Below, piece by piece: positions 21,833-34,238 of a DNA stretch of 64,000 nt (position 1 is the first letter of the stretch; each line of letters begins with the position of its first letter). The notes under the pieces are model-generated. The model did not search any database and had not been told where the DNA came from. It worked only from the letters and a program-made list of their open reading frames with translations. The translations under genes were made by a program, and so were the position numbers. This DNA comes from Paraphysomonas bandaiensis (taxonomy: Eukaryota; Chrysophyceae), in NCBI GenBank assembly GCA_965644295.1, contig CBFFRP010000080.1, positions 310,001-374,000 on the forward strand, written 5' to 3'.

Positions 21833-22183
21833 GTTAACAATGGACATTTCACTGAAGTTAACTTTGCTCTACGCGTAAACCGTAACCTTGCTGTTGAACA
21901 CAATGCACTTTCAAGTAAGAAATTATAATTATTATTCTGAACACTTCACTACATATTCGTGTAACATATGTTGAAACATCTGTTCTTATAGCAACATCTG
22001 TTTATCATATGTTCATCAGTCAGTTCTATATCTTGTATAGTCACACATCAGTAACTGAATTTAATTCCTTTGTAACTACTATAATCACCCGTTACACCTA
22101 TGAGTTGACTTTACCTATAATTGCACACTGTTAACTCACTTCAATTGCACAATATATATCACATCATATTGCAGAACTCAACA
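21832..22183 (-). repeat. Copia 5' LTR
   Basis: 352 bp, same sequence as 16718-17069. Followed on its outer side by the ACGTA target duplication and on its inner side by the putative primer-binding site that overlaps the gag start codon. Confidence 0.97.
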
Positions 22184-22201
22184 ACGTACTTTCAAAAAAC
22201 A

Positions 22202-22553
22202 CACACACAACGACGACGAAAAAACATTTCCTATACCACTTTTCTTTAGTTATATGTCATATGTCATATATATCTTGCGTATTTCTACTACTTCCAATCT
22301 TGCTATTTATTTTTTCTTCTTTAGAATCTAATAAATACACCTAATATATCCATAGAATTAATGCAATTACTATATCACTTTTTGAAAAATATTTAACATT
22401 TAAGGGTAATTATTAAAGAGTAATTTTATTATGTTAACTTATTATTATATTATTCAATTTTATATATTTTTAACAGAGGGCGTAATATGAAGCGAATGTG
22501 AAATGTTAGATGAAAACAAAGGAAATTGATTTTTTTCGTCGTCGTTGTGTGTG
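22202..22553. mobile_element. MITE with 23-bp perfect terminal inverted repeats
   Basis: CACACACAACGACGACGAAAAAA (22202-22224, 23 bp) is the exact reverse complement of 22531-22553. The ~350-bp interior is AT-rich and non-coding. The element interrupts the old LTR: flanking sequence continues the LTR on both sides (actttcaa... / ...caacacttc.a.acatattc.tg). No clear target duplication remains. Confidence 0.8.
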
Positions 22554-22779
22554 ATGTCAACACTTCAAAACATATTCATGTTTAACACCTGACGAATAGT
22601 AACCCTGTTTATCATGTGTTCACCAATCAATCATATTTATATAGTCATACACCAGTAACTGAATTTGCTTCCTTGGTAACTATGTTGTATATTCACCCGT
22701 TACAACTGTGAACTGATTTTAGACTATAAACTCACTTCAATTGCACAATATATATCGTATCATACAGCAGAACTCAACA

Positions 22780-23020
22780 AGAAGAGTCCTTATGCATGAA
22801 ATATGCTTCTTCTATTGTACGATATAATAGTCAACAGGGATGTCCAGTAGAGAGAAGAGGAACACTGAAAACTAAAGCTAAGTCGTTCTTAATTAACATT
22901 CCCCCTAACTGACATTGTTGACCTATCACTGCGTAATAAATACCGCAATAAGATTTAAAATATAAATAGATAGATCTATATTGATTAGTCTCTTCGTTGG
23001 TTGTAGATATCGACAAACTA
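22780..23020. other. 3' flank of LETM1, nothing recognised
   Basis: AT-rich spacer between the old LTR and the LETM1 stop codon. It presumably holds the LETM1 3' UTR. No motif is certain. Confidence 0.4.
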
Positions 23021-26000
23021 TTACGGTTTCGTACTATCAACAGTGATTTCCATATTTCCAGAACTACCGGAGGTTTTCGACTTTGAATCACCATCATATT
23101 CGTAATCTTTAGGCTTTTCTCTCTGCAGCAGACATTACTAAAATGGATCAAACACTGAAATTCATGTAATACCTCAAATACTTCGCCTTCTGCCATATTT
23201 TTCCGGGACTCGACGTAATCCAGCAGTTCTTGCACAGATACTGTACACAGAAACAAGGAAGATGTCAAAAACATGTCAAAAGCACAAGTAAAGGTGCAGT
23301 CATTCTATACACGTCGATCTACCTTTTCCATCGTTGTCTTTATCTAGAAGCTTCACGAGCTCGTGCGCTTCGTCCGATCCAGAGTGCTTGCGTAATACCT
23401 TCACAACTGCATCGGTTAGCTCTTCTGAGTTGAGGACACCGTCTCTGTCTTTGTCAAGTCGCTGGAGCTTATCCCCTAGAGCATTTTCGGTTTGGGTAAT
23501 GTGATACTCAAGTTTCTTCATCATCCCGTTCAGAGCGGATTTCATGCGAGTCATACTAGGGTCTTCACTTTCATCTTCCACCTCTTCTACATCTTGTTCA
23601 GAGGCATACTCCTCTGTTTCACACAACTACGGTCAGACTACATGTAATACTACCAAATTAGCAGCAAGTGCAACTATCGACTACTCGTTTACACAGGACA
23701 GCACATAAAATGTGGTTCAGTGAACAATGATTTTCACTACCTTTTCCATCTTCGGGTGGAGATGAACTCATATAATCCGATGCCGATTGCTTCTCGCGCT
23801 GTATGCTATCAGACACATCATCTTGAGACCGTCGGGTGGCCTCGGCCATGTCGAGATCGGCTTCGTATTCACTCTCCAGCGATCCAATCATCTCCTTCAG
23901 GACAGCCAACTGAAGTTTTTCTCGCTCAACCTGGAATAGCACGTCAAATATATCAGGTCATTGCAATAAGTGCAAAATACACAACAGCTGTGGATTATCT
24001 GTCTGATTCCACTGTCTGCACAAACCCGTGGTACTACGGTAGTGTGTGATACTTACAGCAGATATGTGAGTTAAATCGCTTAGAGCCTGCAATTCAGCCA
24101 CAGACAGCGGTCTGCATGGCTTCTCCGCAGCAGGAGCATCAGCTTCTTTTTCCTTATCCCCTGGTGACACTGGTACAGCATTTACTGCATCAACTTCGGA
24201 CTCTTTGCTGCTTCCAGGAGCAGCTGAAGGAGGACGCACAGGAGACGTTGCTTCAACTTCTACCACCCCCTTGTCTTCCCCAAATTCTTTCTCCTGCTGT
24301 ACAACCTCGGCCAAAGACAGCTGATCTGGACCCTCTACTTCCACAGTCGGTTGAGGTACTGTATCTCCAGGGTGAATCGCGCCTACCAATCGAGAGCCCG
24401 CGGACTGTTCAGTTTCCCCATCCGGCAAGGCCGTATGAGCAACAGGTACAACGATATCGGCCTTTTCGCGCCGTTGCTTTTCTTCTTCCTCTCGCTTCTG
24501 AGCCTCTGCGCTATCTTCTCGCTCCTCCCGAATTAACTATACGAACCACATTGTCAACATACACCACCAGTACAAATTCAACTACAAATTAATGAAACCG
24601 CAGACAGACAAGGTTCATCACAAGCAATACCTCATTTTGGTGTATAATCGACTCTAGCTTGCGCTTTTTAATCTCCGCCGTGTTTTCTCCAGCAAGTGCA
24701 CTGTCCACAATAACTTCATTGATGATATCATCATCTAGAGCGGACAGAGAGGTACGGAGGGTGTCTTCCGCGGTATATTTGGCGATATTCGCCTCAGTTG
24801 TTTTGAGTACAAATGCCCGAGACATAATCAACAGTGAGATAGGGATCTGTTTCTGCATTGACAGGTCTAGCCACTCTCGGATTTGTTTGCGATAACCAAA
24901 CGTGTTTAGTCCAGTCGCTCTCATACCGCGTTCCTGACCTACACCACACACAAACTACCATCAGAATGATCATAACAATTGTACATATGTCATTCTAATT
25001 TTCCTAATGGAATAAGGGCACTTACATGCATCTCTGAGCTCTTGAGAGGTAAGAGACTCCACACCTTCCCATAGGATTCTTTTGTCATCTTCCTTGATGC
25101 TTGTTATTTTGGTCCTCAACTATAATCACGGGTTACATACATACATTAACCGCAAGGTGAATGGGCACACAATGGTAGACGCATGGTTCGACTTGAAGGT
25201 AGCATATAAAATACTCTCGTACAACACTGTCTATCCTCGTGAACACATGCATACTAACCTGAAATCGAAGAAAAGCATCCGTCCCATAGGGAGCCAGGCC
25301 CATAAATTGACACATGGTAACAAGCTGGGGTCTTGATACGTTGCCCAGTGTAAGTTCATCCTTAAAAAGGCGAGATATGCGAAGTACAGCCTCGTTAGGA
25401 AGAACTTCTCCCATCTTAGCCTTTTCCATGAACTGAATCAACTGCGATAGGGTAATCAACGGTGAACCCATGATTGAAATACATATGTAGCAATTATGCG
25501 TCGGTTTATACAGACGAAAAAGCATGTATGCACATGTCAGTCGTATGTGTATGTTAAAGCGATGTATTGATGCAGCCACGAATACATTTGTATGATGCGC
25601 GTTGGACTAACCTCTGAGGCACTGGCCACTTCATCAGAATTAGAGGCTTTCTTCTTTTTCTCAGCCATCGACTGAAATGTTTCGATAAAAAATGTTGCAA
25701 CGCCAAGACGCATCGCCAACTCTTTTTTCAGAGCTTCTTCTTTCTTTAAAGAATCCTACACAAACAACAATAAAACCACAACACCAGATGCACATATTCA
25801 TACCTCAAACGTAGACGGTAACATATTCGGAAAAATTTTAATTGCCAACGGTAGCAAGAATTCGAGAAACGGCACAACAACGAAAACGGAAAAAGGAACC
25901 AAACGGACGAGATCTTGCGTAGTACGCAGAAGTTGGAGTCGTTCACGACGAGTCATATGATGGCCTTTCAGTACTCTAGACATAATTTCTGTCGCAGTTT

Positions 26001-26476
26001 TCACTTCGACCCACAGTAATTTTGATCCCACCTAGAGTATTAATCACACAATCGGGATCACTGTGAGAATATACAAACAAAGGTATAAGAAAACTTCATA
26101 CCCAGTAATGGTGAGCTTCATCTTTTACCGCTTGCCACATGTTACGAAGCTTGGAGGGTATTTGCGTGGGGTGACGCACGAAGTCATAAGACGACACCGC
26201 CAGTCGTTTGGTTAAATTTCCAACAGTCACAGCAGCGTCCCATGCTTTCTTCTTATAGTCGATCTTCTTCTTGCCGCCCTCTCCTTTCTTCTGAACAGGA
26301 CTCAGAGAGGGGTCCTTGTTCGTATTGTTTTGTTGAGAGGATGAAAAGGCCCTCACAGTGAAGTATAGAGGGCTCGTGGAGTGCAGTGGATGCAGCCGGT
26401 GAGCATATCTATGAGTATGAGCTGATAGTCCATAGCAGTGACGAGACAGAGCAGAGGCTACGCGTCGACGAATCAT
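23021..26476 (-). CDS. LETM1: LETM1-type mitochondrial inner-membrane cation/proton exchanger with EF-hands
   Basis: Eleven exons read on the minus strand: 26476-26102, 26031-25804, 25755-25612, 25441-25259, 25119-25026, 24938-24631, 24536-24057, 23930-23741, 23613-23323, 23240-23173 and 23122-23021. Phases agree and give 820 aa. The Arg-rich N-terminus resembles a mitochondrial presequence. The LETM core holds one hydrophobic segment (~172-197, [28 protein letters not shown]), which carries the family Pro/Asp-type pattern, then the ribosome-binding-like domain (LITL/LIQF..., [10 protein letters not shown]). A low-complexity Glu/Pro/Ala insertion (~420-560), a coiled coil and two EF-hands follow ([12 protein letters not shown] and DKDNDGKVSVQE). 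LETM1 controls matrix K+/Ca2+ balance. It is divergent with LSG1. Confidence 0.93.
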
Positions 26477-27145
26477 ACTATATCCGATACACTATTAAAT
26501 ACACCGCATAGTGACAGGAATGAATAGAGGAGAAGTGGGCTATGTGTGTTGTTGCTATGGGTGTACACTGTGTGTATGGGTGGCTTCTTCAGTGTGATTG
26601 CATGCCATGATGTATGTGTGTGTATGTATGTATATGTCTGTGCAGAGGTATATGCATGTGTGAAATGTATATGTATTGTATATACACACCGTAGTAGAGA
26701 GATGTACTGCAGTATGAGCACAGAGACGAACTCTTGTGTACATTGTGGTGTATACCGTGTATGGAGCTGTATACTGTGTAGGAATTCCTGCAGTGAAGGA
26801 ACGCTGTGTCCTCACCACCAGCAGATACGAGAAGTCCCGCTCTTCACACATTCATTGGCTGTCTTCTCCTTCTTCACATATGGACATGTGCAGAAGTACA
26901 TCCCTACACTCTGTATCCACAGGAGCAGCAGGAGAAGTACACGTACAGCGTACAGCACTTCTTAGTTATTTTTGAGTGGCCATTCTGCCTTCAGTATACA
27001 TACATGCACAGGAACTAACTCGAGAACACGGACCTCATCGCATATATCGCCTTAGAGGATTCAAATCTATTCCGCTTTGTTCGCAGAGACGAAATAGTTG
27101 TTGTAATCTTTTCATTCGCTGTGTAGTGGTCTCTGTGTGATACAT
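26477..27145. promoter_or_regulatory. Divergent promoter region of LETM1 and LSG1
   Basis: A 669-bp gap between two start codons. It contains AGAAGTAC at 26892-26899 and again at 26933-26940, plus many TGTATAC-like steps. Frames in it are not coding by any family sign. Confidence 0.4.
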
Positions 27146-30100
27146 ATGCCGCGACAGGGAGGTCAAGGGAAGGGTGAGTTACTGGTAACAACAGCGCTGT
27201 ATTTCATGTTATGGTTAATCACAGGAAAGCCAAAGCTGAAAGACAGAGGCTTCGGCAAAGCTCTTCAGAAGAAACATGTGCAGGGCTCTCAGGGGATGAG
27301 CGGTGTAAGCACACGCGAGAAGGGCAATCTGATTTCTATACTGGACAACTCCTCATTGGTCAGTGCCCGTCACTACCACATGATATGTGCTTAACAGTGT
27401 GTAGGATGATTTTGTTAGCACTGCTATTATGGATGGCCGTGAAATTGAAGTTAAACGGTCGGTACACGTCTCTCTTGTTGCCTTCTCGTGAATTTAATAT
27501 GGAGAACAGAGTACACAAGAACCACGCATTTCTTGTGGAGCCAACGATCCATACAAACATGCAGACACTAAGGTTAGATCATGTAACTGATATGCGACAT
27601 GGTAGAGGGGTGTATATATTGCAATTGCTGTTGGTCAATGGCGCATGTTGCCAAGATTCAACAGCTTATTCTAACCGAAACAATCAGCATGGCGCAGTAT
27701 GATTTCGAGCACTTGAAAATTCCTCGTAAGCCTTCATGGACAAAAGATATGACCGCAGAAGAGGTGGATATGCGAGAGAGAGAGGCCTTCCTAAATTGGC
27801 GACGTGAAATTGCGGTACGCTTTTTTTGTATTGATGCGATATGTGATGTTAATCATTTAAAGAATGTGTCATGGTGCACATCTGCATATAATCCGTTTCG
27901 ATAATTTGTTGAACGCAGAGCATGGAGAATACAGTCACACACGCTAGGGCAACCCCCTTTGAGAAAAATCTGGAGGTCTGGAGACAGCTTTGGAGGGTAA
28001 TCGAGCGCTGCGATATTGCCATTCAAATCGTGGATGGAAGAAACCCTTTGCTCTACTAGTAAGCATGCCTTCCACGTATTGTATAAATTCGTACAGTGCA
28101 TTGTATGAACCACTTGGTAATATGAAAGTAAATTTCACATCGGTGTTGACCACTAAGATGATATAATCGTGATTAGTGTATACGCTTCTATATAAAACCT
28201 TGGATCTGCTTTATTCATATATAAAACTATGATCTACGAACATGATTCAGTCTTTAATCTGATACACATTGTCTGCTCTACAATATTATGTTTTTTGTTG
28301 TAAATGGTGTCGGAGTCTAATTTTGGGATCTATGCAGCTCTCGGGACCTTGTTGCCTATGCCGCTGAGCATAGCCCTCCTAGACCAATGATGATCCTAGT
28401 TAACAAGGCCGACTTTCTCACAGAGAGACAGCGCCGAGTGTGGGCCGAATATTTGACGCAAATGGGCATTAAATTTGCGTTTTACTCCGCCCACCGGGAA
28501 CAGGAAAAGTAAGTGGCAATATTCTTAAAAATTATTTCTGGAGAAGGTGCCTTTGCATTCTTACTTTTCCCTATTGAATCGTGTATTCATTGGTCTATGC
28601 ATCCCTTATTGTTTACTGACCTAGAATTGACGCTGCGGCTGCCTCAAAGAACACTGAAGCTACATCCCCTCGCGGAAACACACTTGAATATGACGATATG
28701 GATATTGCGAACTCCATCGTGCGAGGTGCGTTTTGTGCTATCATGTTGAGAGGGATTTTGCTGCAATTCAGATAATTTTTAGTGTTTTTTCTACCATATA
28801 ATCAAAGGTGTTGTAAGTTTGTAATGTCTACAGATCTAACGACATTGTCGCTGGAAGAAAGAAAACCCCAAAAGGAGCAAAAGACTGAATCATTAGATAC
28901 ATCAAAACTGGAATTCGTGTGGGGAGATATGGACACTCAGAGTACCCCCATAGATGGCGAGGGGAGTGAACCCACATCAAACACTTCTACCATTCCATCT
29001 ACCTCTTCCACCACTCGCAGCACTACACCCATTCGCCTGACACATGTATTGACCCGCGAGGAGTTAATCCACTTGATGAGTAACCTCCCTGGGTCACTGG
29101 GTGTGCAGCCGCAGCAGAGGCACCGCGGTAGAGTATGCGTAGGACTAGTCGGGTTTCCCAATGTTGGGAAAAGTTCAGTTATCAACAGTATTCTTGGCGT
29201 TTCCAAGTCATCCCATGGTACGCATTGGCGTCAGTAGTTGTTGTAGCATTTTAATTGTGGTGATACATCTATGTACATGTTGAGTGTATTTTTGTTGATA
29301 AATATATTGTTGTATAGGTGTTCATCGTGTTGCTGTTTCTTCCACGCCGGGAAAGACGAAGCACTTTCAAACCCTAGATGTGAACGAAAACCTGATGCTG
29401 TGCGATTGTCCTGGATTAGTGTTTCCTTCATTTATGAGCAGTAAAGCCGACATGCTTTGCTCTGGTGTGCTTCCTATTAATCAAATGAGAGACTATGTCG
29501 AGCCGGCGAATATCATTGCCAGTCGCGTACCTCAACATCTTTTGGAGGCTGCATATGGAATACGTATAAAGCGAGAGTTGGACATGAAGGATAGTCCTGA
29601 TCGTCCTCCAACCGCTCATGAACTGTTAAGTTCATTTTGCGCGGTCAGAGGATATATTACGAGTGGCACGGGGCGTTGGGACGAGTTTAGAGCTTGTAAG
29701 GAGATTCTGAGGGATTTTAATGACGGAAAAATTTTGTTTGTTGTCCCCCCTCCATCAATATCATTTGATACGAACAAGCCTGATGATTCCAAACCGTCAG
29801 CAGATGACAAGGACAATAAAGTTTGTGATGTAACAATGGAAGAGTGGCTGTCAGATATCGAACAAACAATGGCGCGCAGAGAAAAGGTAGCCACAAGGAT
29901 TGCCCAACAGAAGCTCCGTGCGATAGAAGAAGCTGAGGCGGCGGGACCCATAGTAGGTGCACAAGGGGACATGGTCTTCGGTGATGCAGAAGGATATGAT
30001 GTAATCGATCCAACGTGTGATGACTTTGAATATGTGGATGGTGACGCTGGAGGGTCTGTGGCGGATTCAACGAGCACATCCACTGGTAGGGAACACAAAC

Positions 30101-30375
30101 GACTGAAGCACTGGGGTAAGAAGAATAGAAAGCTAAGACAAAAAAACCCTTATGGTGAAGACGATTCCACTGGAATATCGTATACGGTTCACACAACCAA
30201 TCGAACTGGCATAGTTAGTGGACGGGGCGGAGGGTCGTCCAAACCCTCCAGGTCTAAGAGACAGGACCCTCATTTTAATCACAAGCATGAGACGTCATAT
30301 GTACGAGCACAACCTATTCCTGCTGCACCAGAGGTGGAGACAAAGAATTCTAGTAGCGTCACGTCTCAAAAGTAG
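27146..30375 (+). CDS. LSG1: Large-subunit GTPase LSG1 (circularly permuted GTPase, 60S maturation)
   Basis: Ten exons give 764 aa with all phases consistent: 27146-27173, 27225-27358, 27405-27461, 27510-27572, 27656-27814, 27919-28058, 28338-28508, 28625-28725, 28834-29217 and 29318-30375. LSG1 releases the export adaptor NMD3 from cytoplasmic pre-60S subunits. Markers in order: the basic N-terminus with GFGKAL, then LKIPRKPSW and EREAFLNWRR. G5/G4 come before G1, the hallmark of YlqF/YawG-type permutation: VDGRNPLLYY, VNKADFLT (G4), GFPNVGKSS (G1, P-loop), SSTPGKTKHFQT (G2) and LCDCPGLVFPSF (G3). The YGIRI and GY.TSGTGRWDE blocks and a Lys/Arg-rich tail follow. Exon 3 (DDFVSTA...) was placed by homology and phase. 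Confidence 0.95.
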
Positions 30376-31919
30376 GTCATGAAAGCGTGTAGACACTGTT
30401 AGTAACAGCTTTTGTTATATTTCATACAATAACACTAATGGGTGCAACCATTTTCTAGCCTGTACAATAGATGTTAAGTTTAAAACGAAGGTGGCATCTA
30501 AGCTAAGTAGGCATTTCAGTTTCCATAAATTTCAATTTCACACAACATCGAATGGTTATTTTCCTTATATCGCTTTCATGAAGCTATGCCATTTGACTGG
30601 GTATTTTTCCGTGCCCCACAGCTACTCGGTATGTTTTAAGCATTGCATATTGCAGCAGTATAATGTATATATTAGAATATGGATCTTATTCTAGTATAAT
30701 CAGTATGTCACTTGAAGACAATGTACGAGAATACAGTGAAATATAGTGATGTACAAATGCTGTGATGATATTGAGAAACTGAAATAGTTTGATCTTTCAA
30801 GATATGTTCAGTAACGAGAGGTTCGCATATGTAGGATATTATGCAGGGATTATAATGAGTTAGTGTTGGTTATCACAACTTCGTGTAAACGATATTAATA
30901 AATCTATCTAGTCTTACGACAAATTCTCTCTGTGATCTAGCTTAAAATGAGCAATTCTCAATAGTATAACCTATTGCGTTCGTTTCATATATTGATCACG
31001 TGCTTTTTCAAGTGGCTATAGGGTATAGTACCTACGTATCGACCTTATCAAGATTACAACACAGAACAATATGGTTTATACGTTTATACTTTATAGTTTG
31101 AGTTATTTATCTCTCTATATCAGACCTAGGAGACGAACAATATATTAGTAATGTCTGATTAATAGCAGGGCTAGGAAACAATATATTGCAATACTATTTC
31201 TAGAAAGCGTTCCAACAATACTATTGATGGAGATATTGTTTTTAGGTTTTCATGTAGCGCTCGCTCTGCAGTACTCTATACACGTACAGTACTTCTCTTA
31301 ACATATATTTTTCTGTATGAATAGTTAAATATTAATGATGTATCAACGCTTGTGTTTAATTGCTGATTAGTGGCACTACTATATTGAAATAGTAATGTTG
31401 GACCGGTTTAAATGACTCCATCTATACTATTGATGAGGTGCTATCTAGCAAAATTGCAAAATATTGTTCCTAGCCATGATGCTGACTGCTGATACACATC
31501 ATCAAAATCACCTAGTGTCACAATATTATTTTAAAACTGTACAGCGCTTTTAGCGTTTAGCGGTATGTTATAAGGTAGCTATAACACGTTGAGATTTGTT
31601 GTACGATAGGCTATACATTATGCAATGAATAAATAATTGTGTGTAGTATGAAAGAAAAAGGAAATATATTCATTTACAAATAAACAAGAGTTTAATTCCT
31701 AGCTATTAGTTAGTGATTACTGTCGACTGCCGGTAAGACCTCAAGACCGATATCTAAATGATTTAAAGTAGACTGAATTCATGTAATATTTTGGTAATAG
31801 TGCGGTTTCATGATAAAGGAAAAACTTTATTAGTCTTAACTACTATTACGGATTCTCGACTGCAATCATTTTCCAAAAAAGTAAATGACATCTACTTCTA
31901 TTTCGCTGAACCGCAGCAA
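30376..31919. other. Convergent intergenic region with a MITE-like inverted repeat
   Basis: Lies between the 3' ends of LSG1 and GRP94. AT-rich, with no coding features. The inverted-repeat element at 31166-31478 and a GTACTTCT octamer at 31289-31296 are the only structures seen. Confidence 0.5.
31166..31478. mobile_element. Putative MITE with imperfect ~26-bp terminal inverted repeats
   Basis: The left end CAGGGCTAGGAAACAATATA and the reverse complement of the right end, CATGGCTAGGAACAATATTT, match with few differences and continue into TTGCAAT. Inner portions (ctatctag / catcaatagtat) also pair. A CAGGG start is usual for hAT elements. I could not find a convincing 8-bp target duplication. 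About 313 bp, non-coding. Confidence 0.6.
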
Positions 31920-34238
31920 TTAAAACTCGTCATGATAGGAATCGGCGTCCAAATCCTCTTCATCCTCCTCCTCTTCCTCCTCAAGCTCGACCTCAATCTC
32001 CTCTGCAAGTTCCATCGATTCCAGATTCAAGTTACTGGCAATGGTTCGGTACATACGCTCCGCAAAGAGCTCAGTCTCGGTCTGCGCAAAGCCACTGCTG
32101 AGCAATGCCGTATCGTACAGCAGCCATGCAAGATCTTTGGTTGACTCCGCATCTGGTGCTGATTGGGCCAACGAGTTGAGCTCAATAATAATGGGGTGAC
32201 GAGGGTTCAACTCCAGCGTACGAGAAGCGGTCATCTGCTTCATGGCCTCAGGATTAGCGAAAGTCTGAGCACGCATAATGCGCTCCATATTTGCTGTGTT
32301 TCCATAGGCTCCAGTGACAATAACAGCCGGTGATGTCTCAACACGTTGAGAAACCGAAATCTTTCCGATTTTCCCGGAGAACAACTCCTTCAAATATTTG
32401 GTCAGAGGACGGAAGGTTTCCTTGTAAATCTTGGTGCGTTCCTTCACAATCTCCTCGTCCTCATCACCAAACTTGAGGCCCTCCTTGCTGAGAGACTGCA
32501 GTTTGTGGCCATCAAACTCTCCCAGATGCTGCATAGTGTACTCATCAATTGGCTCATCTAGGTACACCACTTCCACGTCCTTACGGCGTGCCTTCTCTAG
32601 GAAAGGACTCTTGGAGATAGATTCCATCGACTCTCCAGCAAGGAAGTAGATATCTGTCTGCCACTCAGGCATATTGCTAACATACTCATCCAGAGACACA
32701 AACTTGTCCTCAGATTTGCTAGTCTTATAGCGGAGTAACTTTGCTAGTTTCGATCGGTTCACACCGTCCTCAACAATACCCATTTTGATAGACTTACCAA
32801 ACTCCTTCCAGAATTTAATGTAAGGGGTGTCAGTCTCACCATCTTCAGCAGGGGCATTCGACAGCTTGCGTAGCATCTCCAAAGCCTTACGCACAAGCTT
32901 CTTGCTCATGACCTTGAGGATCTTGTGCTGCTGTAGAGTCTCACGAGAGACGTTTAGAGGGAGATCATCACTGTCAACAACACCACGAAGGAAATTGAGA
33001 TATCTTGGAAGAAGGTCCTCAAAGTCGTCCTGAATGAGCACCTTGCGGACATAAAGGCGAATACCAGCTACGCGGTTGTTGTAGTCGTCGTAAAGGTTGG
33101 AAGCAGAATCAGGGACAAATAGTATGCTCTTGAACTCGACTTCTCCCTCGGCCTTGAAGTGAATCCATGTATCGGTTTCGGTCCCATCCTTGGCGATACT
33201 GTTGTAGAAGTTGCGGTACTCATCATCGGACACCTCATCCTTATCACGGGCCCAGATGGCAACGTTGCTATTTATTCTGTGCCAATCCCACACATCAACC
33301 TTCTCAGTCCGCTTCTCGGTATCAATTTCCTCATCCTCCTCATCTTCCTCATCAACTTCGACGTCATCTTCGTCCTCGGTTTCATCCTCGTATTCTTCAT
33401 CTTCATCATCTACTTCAACAACCTCCTCCGTCTTCTTGTAAAGATGAATGGGGAAAGTGATAAACTCTGAGTACTTCTGAATCATCTCCTCGAGGCGCTC
33501 CTGCTTCAAGAACTCATGGGCATCATCCTTCAAGAACATAGTGATTTCAGTTCCACGTCCGAGGGTATTGCCACGGGGGTCCTTGGCCACAGTGAAAGAA
33601 GAATCAGCGGTGGACTCCCAGATGTGCTGATCATCGTCATTGTGCTTGGACACAACACGGACCTTGTCAGCAATCAGATACACAGAGTAGAAACCAACAC
33701 CAAATTGACCAATCAGCGACATGTCCTGCCCATCAGCCAGAGCTTCCACGAAATTAGTAGTACCGGATTTGGCGACTGTTCCAAGATTGTTCACCAGATC
33801 AGCTTTCGTCATTCCCACACCCGTATCTCTCACAGTGAGCGTCTTGAGGTCACTGTTGAACGAGATGCGAATCTCTAGATCCTTGGTGTCCCCCAACACA
33901 TCCTCAGGAGATGCAACAGAGAGGAATCTTATCTTATCAAGAGCATCTGATGCATTCGATATGAGCTCTCTTAAGAATATCTCTTTCTTCTTATAGAGAG
34001 AGTTGATGATGATATCCATCAGACGGTTCACCTCTGCCTGGAACTCAAACGTCTCCTGAGTGGTTGCTACGGCCTGTTCATGAGCCTCATCGAACCCATC
34101 CATAGCAAACTTTCTCTGAGATCCTCCAGACTCCTCTACCTCCATATCAGGCTCTTCATTGGCCAGTGCAGTGGATGTCGTGAGGACAAGCAGAGCACAT
34201 GCGGACACAAGAAATAAATGCTTAATAGAAAACTTCAT
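31920..34238 (-). CDS. HSP90B1: Endoplasmin, ER-lumenal HSP90 (GRP94)
   Basis: A single exon, 772 aa, from the ATG at 34238. Residues 1-26 are a signal peptide ending TALA|NEEPD. The GHKL ATPase N-domain carries [25 protein letters not shown] and [13 protein letters not shown] strongly acidic charged linker lies at ~290-335. The middle domain includes [15 protein letters not shown], the HSP90 signature. The C-terminal dimerisation region ends in acidic residues and ...SYHDEF. The FALAN-type pre-N extension and the signal peptide place it in the ER branch of the family. The terminal HDEF replaces the usual K/HDEL retrieval signal. The intronless structure stands out from its intron-rich neighbours. 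Confidence 0.97.
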   Translation of the reverse strand: MKFSIKHLFLVSACALLVLTTSTALANEEPDMEVEESGGSQRKFAMDGFDEAHEQAVATTQETFEFQAEVNRLMDIIINSLYKKKEIFLRELISNASDALDKIRFLSVASPEDVLGDTKDLEIRISFNSDLKTLTVRDTGVGMTKADLVNNLGTVAKSGTTNFVEALADGQDMSLIGQFGVGFYSVYLIADKVRVVSKHNDDDQHIWESTADSSFTVAKDPRGNTLGRGTEITMFLKDDAHEFLKQERLEEMIQKYSEFITFPIHLYKKTEEVVEVDDEDEEYEDETEDEDDVEVDEEDEEDEEIDTEKRTEKVDVWDWHRINSNVAIWARDKDEVSDDEYRNFYNSIAKDGTETDTWIHFKAEGEVEFKSILFVPDSASNLYDDYNNRVAGIRLYVRKVLIQDDFEDLLPRYLNFLRGVVDSDDLPLNVSRETLQQHKILKVMSKKLVRKALEMLRKLSNAPAEDGETDTPYIKFWKEFGKSIKMGIVEDGVNRSKLAKLLRYKTSKSEDKFVSLDEYVSNMPEWQTDIYFLAGESMESISKSPFLEKARRKDVEVVYLDEPIDEYTMQHLGEFDGHKLQSLSKEGLKFGDEDEEIVKERTKIYKETFRPLTKYLKELFSGKIGKISVSQRVETSPAVIVTGAYGNTANMERIMRAQTFANPEAMKQMTASRTLELNPRHPIIIELNSLAQSAPDAESTKDLAWLLYDTALLSSGFAQTETELFAERMYRTIASNLNLESMELAEEIEVELEEEEEEDEEDLDADSYHDEF

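Larger units (their letters stand above)
16718..22183 (-). mobile_element. Intact Ty1/Copia LTR retrotransposon (5466 bp)
   Basis: The two 352-bp LTRs, 16718-17069 and 21832-22183, appear identical base for base and have TG...CA ends. They are flanked by the 5-bp target duplication ACGTA (16713-16717 and 22184-22188). The element is read on the minus strand: 5' LTR 22183-21832, gag-protease, pol (integrase before RT, hence Copia order), a purine tract just before the 3' LTR (GAGTGGGAG, about 17078-17070), then the 3' LTR. The sequence directly after the 5' LTR, TGGTAGCGAG, fits a primer-binding site pairing with a tRNA 3' end (...TACCA). Identical LTRs imply very recent insertion. Target and coding frames look intact apart from the gag/pol frame change. 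Confidence 0.97.
16669..22779 (-). mobile_element. Old, diverged solo Copia LTR split by two later insertions
   Basis: The outer pieces 16669-16717 and 22189-22201 plus 22554-22779 together read as a degenerate version of the 352-bp LTR described next. They start TGTTAGAATTGGACATCGAAG and end AGCAGAACTCAACA. The flanks GGAAG (16664-16668) and AGAAG (22780-22784) look like a decayed 5-bp target duplication. No internal coding region belonging to this older copy is present, so it is probably a solo LTR. It was later hit by the intact Copia element and by a MITE. Confidence 0.75.

Noticed and set aside
24116-24592. Plus-strand frame of 158 codons
   Set aside because: It is antisense to the low-complexity exon of LETM1, whose own frame and splice sites are consistent.
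33159-33470. Plus-strand frames rich in Ser or Leu/Ile opposite GRP94
   Set aside because: They are antisense shadows of the acidic linker of GRP94.
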